Origin: CAYTZO01 sp964442525
GTDB taxonomy: Bacteria > Patescibacteriota > Microgenomatia > UBA10105 > UBA927
Length of the DNA: 13,189 nt
Assembly: GCA_964442525.1 (NCBI GenBank)
Contig: CAYTZO010000025.1
Span: forward strand, 1-13,189
Direction: 5' to 3'
Below are positions 1-4,810 of this stretch, piece by piece; positions within the stretch are counted from its first letter, which is position 1, and each line of letters starts with the position of its first letter. The position numbers and the translations under genes were made by a program. The notes beneath the pieces are model-generated. The model was not told where the DNA came from, did not search any database, and saw only the letters and a program-made list of their open reading frames with translations.

Positions 1-165
1 CGCCCGGCGGTAGAAGTATTTTCCCCGATAGTGTTAATCGGAAGGGCTGGTTCTGCACCAAGGTGCAAAAACACTTAGCCCTGTCTCCCTCACCAAAAAT
101 TGGAGAGGAATACCTCAATTGGTTTGAACTTGTGGAGGAAAATAGGCTCCACACGCTCGGGCACT
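1..165 (-). ncRNA. Candidate structured ncRNA or riboswitch-like leader, unrecognised family, may extend past left edge
   Basis: No credible ORF fills this stretch, but it can fold extensively on the minus strand. Five elements are visible. A terminal helix pairs 154-163 with 1-9, with one bulged A at 157. A 7-bp hairpin pairs 131-137 with 147-153. An 8-bp hairpin with one A/A mismatch pairs 88-96 with 100-108. A 6-bp helix, 43-48 with 77-82, encloses a 6-bp hairpin, 54-59 with 62-67. A 5-bp hairpin, 25-29 with 37-41, has loop bases 30-35 that are exactly complementary to 70-75, which would form a 6-bp pseudoknot. The promoter at 170-199 places the start at about 163-165, where the terminal helix begins. 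I see no conserved core of RNase P RNA, tmRNA, SRP RNA or a riboswitch I know. 6S RNA has a similar size but no pseudoknot. It could instead be the 5' leader of a gene beyond position 1. Confidence 0.5.
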
Positions 166-169
166 TTTA

Positions 170-199
170 ATGCTAGAACATTTGGAAATTACCTGTCAA
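170..199 (-). promoter_or_regulatory. Promoter for the left-edge RNA
   Basis: A perfect -35 TTGACA lies at 199-194, then an 18-nt spacer and a -10-like TAGCAT at 175-170. It starts 5 nt after the stop codon of the upstream 314-aa gene, so it is intergenic. The predicted start at about 163-165 coincides with the 5' strand of the terminal helix of the candidate RNA. Confidence 0.55.
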
Positions 200-204
200 G
201 AGGG

Positions 205-1149
205 TTACTTGGATATGACAAAGGTGTAGGAGGGGAGGTCAGCCGCGAGAACGCTCACCGTTTGTCGCGTTCCTTCGGTTTGCAAATGTTCGAGATGCGA
301 AACAACTGCCTGCGGGTTCACCACAAGATCTTTTATGAGCGTTCTTCCTTCTTTGGCAAGAAAGTATGCAACTTTGTCGTTCAAAAAGCGTACTACCTGC
401 GGGTGATTGACGAATATGGATAGAGATCCGCCGCTCGGCGAGACCATGGGAACCCAGGTGTTTTCAGAAAGCTTTTTCTCTTTTATTAAGACCGTCAGCA
501 CTGCTCCTTCTCTGTGTTCGCCCTTGAGGAGCCGATAGACGAGTTTTTGAGAGACGGTTGGCACGTTCCATAAGTTATCAAAGAAGGCAACGGCGAGGCT
601 TCTCAGGACTTTTTCACTCATTCCGTACTGAGCGGGTTTTTGCATCATGAGCTTCATGTGCCCGCATCCGATAAAACGCGCGTCGAGAAGATACCGCGAT
701 AAAAAGACTTGCATGTCGGGATCGGGGCGGAGGACATACGCGTACATTTCTTTTGCCGTACGGAGATCTTTCCTGCCCAGCCGTTTGGCGCCGTAGCCGC
801 TGTAGAGAAATTCAGCAAGATGAGTAAGAGCATGCTCATCTGTATGCATATAAAAGGTGCCGAAATGTGAGACGTACCAATCAAATATTTTGAGAATTTC
901 GCCGGGATTGAATTGTTTTCCGGCTACTTGTCCCACAGAAATAATCGCCTCGGCAAGCCGACTCACGTCGCCGCCGGGATTACCGACAATGGGCGTAGTT
1001 TCGCGCCCATCCACGCATGCATCGTATCCAGCTTTAAGAAGATCCCCAAGCCTTGCCCACCGGATAACATTTTTCCTTTGTAAGTATTCTTCTACCTGTT
1101 GCCGGGTAAGTGTGCGCTTCGGGGACGGCTGGAATGTAATGTTGGTCAT
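205..1149 (-). CDS. Unrecognised 314-aa protein with beta-carbonic-anhydrase-like motifs
   Basis: I do not recognise this as a named family. It is soluble-looking, with no signal peptide or membrane segment. It carries a CxDxR motif (Cys45, Asp47, Arg49) followed by a glycine-rich IVGNPGGD, and His102 in HTDEH 57 residues later. That resembles the beta-carbonic-anhydrase order CxDxR, NAGG, HxxC and its usual Cys-His distance. The expected second cysteine, three residues after His102, is replaced by Glu105; a Cys-Gly-His (162-164, GCGH) follows further on and could supply a ligand. Assignment to that fold is inference, and activity cannot be claimed. The start is ATG with a perfect TATAAT 7 nt upstream (1157-1162) and no Shine-Dalgarno, so it can be read from a leaderless transcript as well as from the 138-aa gene 15 nt upstream. 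Confidence 0.8.
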   Translation of the reverse strand: MTNITFQPSPKRTLTRQQVEEYLQRKNVIRWARLGDLLKAGYDACVDGRETTPIVGNPGGDVSRLAEAIISVGQVAGKQFNPGEILKIFDWYVSHFGTFYMHTDEHALTHLAEFLYSGYGAKRLGRKDLRTAKEMYAYVLRPDPDMQVFLSRYLLDARFIGCGHMKLMMQKPAQYGMSEKVLRSLAVAFFDNLWNVPTVSQKLVYRLLKGEHREGAVLTVLIKEKKLSENTWVPMVSPSGGSLSIFVNHPQVVRFLNDKVAYFLAKEGRTLIKDLVVNPQAVVSHLEHLQTEGTRQTVSVLAADLPSYTFVISK

Positions 1150-1156
1150 AACGGTA

Positions 1157-1185
1157 ATTATAATCTATGGTTTTCCGGACATAAA
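1157..1185 (-). promoter_or_regulatory. Internal promoter for the 314-aa gene
   Basis: A perfect TATAAT lies at 1162-1157, with a weak -35 (TTTATG, 1185-1180) at 17-nt spacing. The hexamer ends 7 nt before the ATG at 1149, so transcription would begin at or next to the start codon. The -35 lies inside the end of the preceding gene. Confidence 0.45.
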
Positions 1186-1581
1186 CGATGCTGCCGAGCC
1201 AATGTCCACCGGTTCCGGAACAACGAAAGCGGCGTGATGCTGCCTATTAAGGAGCTCTACCTGATTTCGCAGTGCCGCGTAGACTCCTCCCTGAGACTCA
1301 TAGGTGGTATACCCTTCCTTGTAAAGCCAGCCACAGGCAAAGTGCATGTCAATAATACCGCTTTGTCCTTCGCGCGCTGCATACCATGACCGCAATTTTG
1401 CCTTGAGCATGAGGTGCGCTCCGCCGCCGACAATGAGCCAGCTGGCATGATGATCAAGGAGAGGATCGCCGCAGCCTACGCTTGTTACGTTGGGATTATC
1501 TAAAACGCGCCAATCGATATGCGTTTCTTTTTCCGTAACAAAGGCATAGAGCTGCGATAGTGTTTCAATTTTTCCGCCCAT
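1165..1581 (-). CDS. Unrecognised 138-aa protein with Cys/His motif, possible partner of the 314-aa protein
   Basis: This is a small soluble-looking protein of no family I can name. It contains Cys37-Gly-Asp39, a glycine-rich strand (IVGGGAH, 50-56) and His80-x-x-Cys83-Gly84, the order of ligands in beta-carbonic anhydrases. The arginine that normally follows CxD is absent and the Cys-His spacing of 43 is shorter than usual, so this is a weak resemblance. The C-terminal part (about 95-138) has no recognisable motif. A longer reading from a TTG at 1659 is open, but the extra 26 residues would be translated from a promoter and a terminator hairpin, so I chose the ATG at 1581. No Shine-Dalgarno precedes it. 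It lies 15 nt upstream of the 314-aa gene and probably shares transcripts with it. Confidence 0.7.
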   Translation of the reverse strand: MGGKIETLSQLYAFVTEKETHIDWRVLDNPNVTSVGCGDPLLDHHASWLIVGGGAHLMLKAKLRSWYAAREGQSGIIDMHFACGWLYKEGYTTYESQGGVYAALRNQVELLNRQHHAAFVVPEPVDIGSAASFMSGKP

Positions 1582-1587
1582 AGCGCT

Positions 1588-1619
1588 AAAAAAAACAAAA
1601 AAGAAGGTTCTTGCCTTCT
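1588..1619 (-). terminator. Intrinsic terminator or attenuator before the 138-aa gene
   Basis: On the minus strand GAAGG, a 6-nt loop and CCTTC form a stem (extendable by one A-T pair), followed by TTTTTTG and eight more T. The T tract ends 6 nt before the ATG at 1581. It can end M50 peptidase transcripts. It also lies wholly inside the roughly 42-nt leader produced by the promoter at 1631-1659, so it could act as an attenuator. Confidence 0.65.
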
Positions 1620-1630
1620 CAATAAAGTAC

Positions 1631-1659
1631 CTTATAGCAAAAAATTGCCGACTTTTCAA
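1631..1659 (-). promoter_or_regulatory. Promoter for the 138-aa gene
   Basis: TTGAAA (-35, 1659-1654), a 17-nt spacer and TATAAG (-10, 1636-1631) each match the consensus at five of six positions. The -35 overlaps the stop codon of the M50 peptidase gene. The predicted start is A at 1623, just before the terminator-shaped hairpin. Confidence 0.55.
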
Positions 1660-2330
1660 ATGGTTGCCGTCATTGGGAGAAGAAGATTGAGGATGAAATT
1701 GATAACCGGAGAGATCAGTTGGCTAATCGGGGAAGTGCCGCCGAAGAAGGGGAAGATCAGAAAAAGGAGGAAGACCAGTCCGTAGGGCTCCAGTTCCGCC
1801 CACTGTCTGGCATATTCTTCGGGGAGTATCCCGCCGACGATCTTAAAGCCGTCCAGTGGGTGGATCGGCACGAGATTAAAGACCGCGAGGATCACATTGA
1901 GGACGATAACCGGCTGGAGAAGACCGATGGCAAAGTAGCCAATAAGAGCAATGGGAGACGGGGAAGAAACGATCGGGAGCCGGTAGGCAAACAGAATCTG
2001 CAGGATAAGTGCAGAGACCGTGGCTACGATGAGATTACTGACCGGGCCGGCGAGCGAGATGATGGCGGCGTCCCGGCGGGGGTTACGCAGGTTAAAGGGG
2101 TCGAAAACCACGGGTTTGCCCCAGCCGAAGCGGGCGATAACGAGGAGGATTGTGCCGAGAGGATCGAGGTGGGCGAGAGGATTGAGGGTGAGTCTGCCCT
2201 GGAGCCGCGGCGTCGGGTCTCCCAGCCGGTCAGCCGTGAGCGCATGGGAAAACTCGTGGATGGTAATAGCCACGACTAGCGCGACCAACCAGTAAATAAA
2301 CGCGAGGGGATTAGAAAATTGTCCGAGCAT
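1656..2330 (-). CDS. Site-2 protease family (M50) zinc metalloprotease
   Basis: This is an integral-membrane zinc protease related to site-2 proteases, which cut substrates within the membrane. The HExxH motif is HEFSH at 25-29 in the first membrane segment (about 11-31). The conserved downstream NPLAHLDPLGT (50-60), the AGPVSN turn (94-99) and the second metal-ligand motif NLVPIHPLDG (Asp160) are all present. Further hydrophobic segments lie at about 101-118, 127-152 and 184-197, with a hydrophobic tail. At 224 aa with no PDZ domain it belongs to the short, rhomboid-like M50 type common in bacteria. The substrate is unknown. It diverges from the bL28 gene across 51 bp. TATACT 7 nt before the ATG and the absence of a well-placed Shine-Dalgarno suggest a leaderless message. 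Confidence 0.93.
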   Translation of the reverse strand: MLGQFSNPLAFIYWLVALVVAITIHEFSHALTADRLGDPTPRLQGRLTLNPLAHLDPLGTILLVIARFGWGKPVVFDPFNLRNPRRDAAIISLAGPVSNLIVATVSALILQILFAYRLPIVSSPSPIALIGYFAIGLLQPVIVLNVILAVFNLVPIHPLDGFKIVGGILPEEYARQWAELEPYGLVFLLFLIFPFFGGTSPISQLISPVINFILNLLLPMTATI

Positions 2331-2381
2331 GTGGTATAGTATATCATTCCTTCCGGGAATTACTAAGTATTACGTAAATCT
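2331..2381. promoter_or_regulatory. Divergent promoter region between M50 peptidase and rpmB
   Basis: Toward the peptidase (minus), TATACT at 2343-2338 ends 7 nt before its ATG. Toward bL28 (plus), candidates are TATTAC at 2368-2373, 8 nt before the ATG, or TATAGT at 2335-2340. The -35 matches are poor on both sides. Neither start has a properly spaced Shine-Dalgarno. Confidence 0.4.
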
Positions 2382-2624
2382 ATGGCAATGATTTGCGACA
2401 TCTGCGGCAAGCATGGAAGTATGGGCAGGCAACACACGCACCATCCGGGTGTGGCCGGAGGTCAGTGGAAAAAGCGGGCGCCCAAAACGACCCGCCATTT
2501 CGCCCCAAACATTCACTGGGTGACCTTACCCTTTGGCGGGATTCTCAAGCGCGTCCACGCCTGTACGGGCTGCATCAAGCGGGTACGGTTTGATATTGCC
2601 CGGGCAAACGCTACGCCCTCTTAA
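2382..2624 (+). CDS. rpmB: Large-subunit ribosomal protein bL28
   Basis: bL28 is a small basic protein of the 50S ribosomal subunit. At 80 aa it has the usual length. Key features are the N-terminal CDICGK (Cys5, Cys8), the HHPGVAGGQWKKRAP segment in place of the usual SHS...KR motif, the FAPNIHWV strand corresponding to the family's PNLQ, and the C-terminal CTGCIKR. The two CxxC pairs mark the zinc-binding form of L28. A second in-frame ATG two codons in (2388) could also serve as start. It is a single-gene unit, divergent from the M50 peptidase, and its last 14 bp overlap the convergent 77-aa gene. Confidence 0.95.
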   Translation: MAMICDICGKHGSMGRQHTHHPGVAGGQWKKRAPKTTRHFAPNIHWVTLPFGGILKRVHACTGCIKRVRFDIARANATPS

Positions 2625-2844
2625 CTTTCTCTGCCGCTTTTCCTGCCGGAGCCACATCCGATGGATGTGGAAGAACAATTCCTCCAGACGGACCCCCGCT
2701 TGCCTCAAAAACTACCCCGCTAATTCCCCGCGTGTTGTAATGGCCGTCAATTCCCTCTTCGGGATAAATGAATGGGCTTGCGCCGCCTTCGCCAATGTCC
2801 ATGTCTCCCAAATCAACTTCTTGTCGCATGACCTGAATCTTCAT
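2611..2844 (-). CDS. Unrecognised 77-aa protein
   Basis: This is a short glycine- and proline-rich protein with an acidic first half (about residues 8-32) and a basic tail (KAAEKVKRA). I see no membrane segment, cysteine motif or known domain. The start is set by the only strong Shine-Dalgarno in the window, AAGGAGGTGA at 2862-2853, with 8 nt to the ATG at 2844. A GTG at 2856 is also in frame but lies inside the Shine-Dalgarno. The 5' side is an unusually structured leader (2867-2969). The 3' end overlaps the convergent rpmB by 14 bp. A middle segment, ISGVVFEASGG, loosely resembles the end of the 104-aa protein near the right edge (VAGIIFEGG). Confidence comes mainly from the ribosome-binding site, not from homology. 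Confidence 0.55.
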   Translation of the reverse strand: MKIQVMRQEVDLGDMDIGEGGASPFIYPEEGIDGHYNTRGISGVVFEASGGPSGGIVLPHPSDVAPAGKAAEKVKRA

Positions 2845-2866
2845 GATGAGCGTCACCTCCTTATCT

Positions 2867-2949
2867 CGCGAAATCCGCCTTCACATAAAGGGCGGGATTG
2901 GTCGGCTGCTAAGCTTCCGCCAGATGGCGGATCGCTAAGCAGCCACCAA
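2867..2949 (-). promoter_or_regulatory. Structured leader of the 77-aa gene (two hairpins before the Shine-Dalgarno)
   Basis: A long imperfect hairpin spans 2898-2949. From the outside in, it pairs TTGGT with ACCAA, GGCTGCT with AGCAGCC, AGC with GCT, and TCCGCC with GGCGGA around an AGAT loop (plus-strand letters). A second stem of about 10 bp with two bulges (2867-2898) shares a base or two with the first, so the two compete slightly. Then come 4 nt and the Shine-Dalgarno. The inner TCCGCC/GGCGGA palindrome could also mark a dispersed REP-like repeat. It could therefore be a cis-regulatory RNA or an inserted palindromic element. Confidence 0.5.
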
Positions 2950-2969
2950 AAACCCCGCTACTAGCGGGG
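2948..2969 (-). terminator. Intrinsic terminator hairpin
   Basis: CCCCGC and GCGGGG (2953-2958, 2964-2969) form a 6-bp GC-only stem around a 5-nt loop. On the minus strand it is followed by TTTTT, which would end the ligase-def-fmt-86-aa transcript. On the plus strand only CTTT follows, so it would stop rpmB transcription weakly at best. Confidence 0.7.
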
Positions 2970-3093
2970 CTTTCACCGTATCTAATGTTGGCAACGTTTA
3001 AGTCGTCTTAATCGGCTTTTGCGTACCATTATGCCTTTTCTACCTGATTTTTCCTAAAAAGTCTGTATGATGGATTACAATTTGGAAAATTGC

Positions 3094-3354
3094 TCATTTT
3101 GAGGATTCGCAGAAGAAGGCCAGACACCCGCCGGTATCGCGCTTGAAGGTCCAGCCGACCGGGCAGTCCTCCGCCCGGGGGAGGGTCACTGCCGGACAAT
3201 TGCCTGAGGCTCGGCTTCGCATATCGAGGGCTATTTTGTTGGTTGCCGAAAGAGCAACGACGAGAAGAATAAAGGCCAAGGTGAGGAAGAGGATGAGATT
3301 CCACGAGGCAAGCTCTTTTGGTCTAAATAGTGGAGCAAGTTTACGCCGTGCCAT
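3094..3354 (-). CDS. Small single-pass membrane protein with four-cysteine tail (86 aa)
   Basis: I do not recognise this gene. The protein has a basic N-terminus (MARRKLAPLFRPKE), one hydrophobic segment at about 17-39 (LASWNLILFL onward), then a short polar tail with four cysteines (NCPAV, DCPVG, GGCLAFFC). By the positive-inside rule the tail faces outward and could form two disulfides. I chose the ATG at 3354 because AAGGG lies 9 nt upstream. ATG at 3369 and TTG at 3375 are possible longer starts. It follows fmt by 45 bp and is probably the last gene of the ligase-def-fmt unit. The 124 bases between it and the terminator at 2948-2969 hold no convincing gene, only a 15-codon basic mini-ORF at 2982-3029. 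Confidence 0.7.
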   Translation of the reverse strand: MARRKLAPLFRPKELASWNLILFLTLAFILLVVALSATNKIALDMRSRASGNCPAVTLPRAEDCPVGWTFKRDTGGCLAFFCESSK

Positions 3355-3399
3355 AGAGGATCCCTTCATATCCAACTTAGTTGAAATAGTGAGGTAATG

Positions 3400-4218
3400 T
3401 CAAGGGGTGAAAGGGGCCGGTTTTTTGCCTTCGAGCTGAACCATGACCGTGGGTTTGAGGGAGATAAGTTTGAGCCGTTTGCCTGCAGGTGTCATGGTCC
3501 AGATACCGGGCCAACCGATGAGAGCTCTAAATTTTTGATCAAGCGCCTTGGGATTATTCCTTAATGCTCCCTCAAATTCTTTCCATGGGATAAAGCCATC
3601 CTCGCGGGTAATATGGCGCGCGTAAAAATATTTACCGTCCGGTTGCGGCGTGGGGGTTACTTCATCCCTTGCGATTTTAGGGAGATATTCCACCACCATC
3701 TCAGCCCCGAGATCATAGAGTTTTTTATAAAGCGTCAGGCGGGTGTCATCGGGGGCAATGGGCAGTGACTGCTGCGCGAGTATGTCGCCGGCATCAAGTT
3801 CCGGAGACATTTTGACCAGGGTTACGCCGGTTTCTTTTTCGCCCCGCAGGATTGCCCACTCAGCCGGAAAGGCGCCGCGATAGGCGGGAAGAAGGGACGG
3901 ATGCACGTTGACTGCCATAATTTTGGGGAAGTTGAGCCAAGAGGAAGGAATAATTTTGCCGTAGCCGGCTACCACAACAAAATCCGGTTTCGTAAGCTCC
4001 CTGGGGATGGCGGCAAGCGTCGAAGGAGTGTAAACAGGAAGCCGATGCGCATCGGCAAACATTTGGACGTCGGTTTTTTTAAGCGCCAGGTGCCGGCCGG
4101 CTGGTTTTGGCGGCGTAGTTACCACGGCAGCAACCGTAAAGTATTTGAGAAGTGCTTCTAACGCCTGAACAGAGAAACTTTGGAATGAGCCAAAGAAGAC
4201 GACAGAAAGAGCATTCAT
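3400..4218 (-). CDS. fmt: Methionyl-tRNA formyltransferase
   Basis: Fmt transfers a formyl group from 10-formyltetrahydrofolate to Met-tRNAi before bacterial translation initiation. The N-terminal formyltransferase fold is clear: VVFFGSF at 6-12, and the signature NVHPSLLPAYRG (104-115) with Asn104 and His106. Asp142 sits in ELDAGDI. These match the catalytic Asn, His and Asp of the family at almost the same residue numbers as in E. coli. The C-terminal OB-like domain is recognisable (RALIGWPGIWT, about 232-242) but short: 272 aa in total against roughly 310 in typical enzymes. It follows def by 49 bp, the usual pairing. TATCCT 5 nt before the ATG may be a weak internal promoter. Confidence 0.96.
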   Translation of the reverse strand: MNALSVVFFGSFQSFSVQALEALLKYFTVAAVVTTPPKPAGRHLALKKTDVQMFADAHRLPVYTPSTLAAIPRELTKPDFVVVAGYGKIIPSSWLNFPKIMAVNVHPSLLPAYRGAFPAEWAILRGEKETGVTLVKMSPELDAGDILAQQSLPIAPDDTRLTLYKKLYDLGAEMVVEYLPKIARDEVTPTPQPDGKYFYARHITREDGFIPWKEFEGALRNNPKALDQKFRALIGWPGIWTMTPAGKRLKLISLKPTVMVQLEGKKPAPFTP

Positions 4219-4267
4219 GGTTTAGGATAAACGGCTGACAGTAAACGCATTTCCCGTGAACCATCAG

Positions 4268-4810
4268 TTAAATAATCATTTCTTCCAGTATTTCTTTTCC
4301 TTCTTTGTCTTTGGCCGCCTGGTAGAGTTTTCCTTTCTGTTCCAAAACGCGCTGGGTAAACAGGATGCCGTTGGTGTGATCGGTTTCGTGCTGGATAATG
4401 GTAGCGAGGAATCCGCTAACGTCTTCCTCGTGGGTTTTGCCCGTTTCATCCTGAAAGCGCAGGGTTAGGCTTTGTGCCCGTTTGACGCGGCCCCACACTT
4501 TTGGGATTGACAAACATCCCTCAAGTTTGTTCTCCCGCTCGGGCACTCCTTCGGTGAGTTCTTCGGATTTTTTGATGATCTCAGGATTAATAAAGGCGCG
4601 AATTTTTGACGAATCCCGGGGCTTAGTGAGAAATACGCGCCAGGGCTCTCCGATTTGCGGTGCGGCAAGGCCGACGCCCTTCGGCTCAATAGCGGCTCGC
4701 AGCGTGTTTTTCATTTCCAGAATAAGTTCTTTTAGCCGTTTGTCAAAGTTCATGACCGTTTTGGCCGGAGTCGTGAGGACGGAGAGGGGGGCGGTGACAA
4801 TCGGTTTCAT
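4268..4810 (-). CDS. def: Peptide deformylase
   Basis: The enzyme removes the N-formyl group from new polypeptides and depends on a bound metal, usually Fe2+. All three family motifs are present: GVGLAAPQ (45-52), EGCLS (97-101, metal ligand Cys99) and HETDH (141-145, ligands His141 and His145, catalytic Glu142). At 180 aa it has normal length. Its ATG overlaps the stop codon of the ligase-like gene (ATGA), which suggests translational coupling. It works with fmt immediately downstream. Confidence 0.97.
   Translation of the reverse strand: MKPIVTAPLSVLTTPAKTVMNFDKRLKELILEMKNTLRAAIEPKGVGLAAPQIGEPWRVFLTKPRDSSKIRAFINPEIIKKSEELTEGVPERENKLEGCLSIPKVWGRVKRAQSLTLRFQDETGKTHEEDVSGFLATIIQHETDHTNGILFTQRVLEQKGKLYQAAKDKEGKEILEEMII

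Noticed and set aside
1..110. Pistol-type self-cleaving ribozyme, suggested by a hairpin loop pairing with a junction
   Set aside because: The helix order and junction sequences do not fit pistol in either orientation.
115..165. tRNA-like fragments (TGCCCGAGCG like a serine/leucine tRNA D-arm, GTTCAAACC like a T-loop) on the minus strand
   Set aside because: The motifs are only about 35 nt apart, there is no anticodon arm or acceptor stem, and the T-stem does not pair. The bases are better explained by the helices of the candidate RNA.
100..423. Plus-strand ORF of 107 aa
   Set aside because: It has a TTG start, overlaps the 3' end of the 314-aa gene and the RNA region antisense, and has no recognisable protein features.
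1582..1659. N-terminal extension of the 138-aa protein from TTG
   Set aside because: It would translate the promoter and terminator hairpin. The Phe-rich segment it encodes is the T tract read as codons.
1719..2279. Plus-strand 186-aa ORF rich in Glu, Arg and Asp
   Set aside because: It is antisense to the M50 peptidase, whose motifs are unambiguous.
2533..2964. Plus-strand 143-aa ORF running from inside rpmB
   Set aside because: It is out of frame with rpmB, crosses the structured leader and terminator, and shows no protein-like motif.
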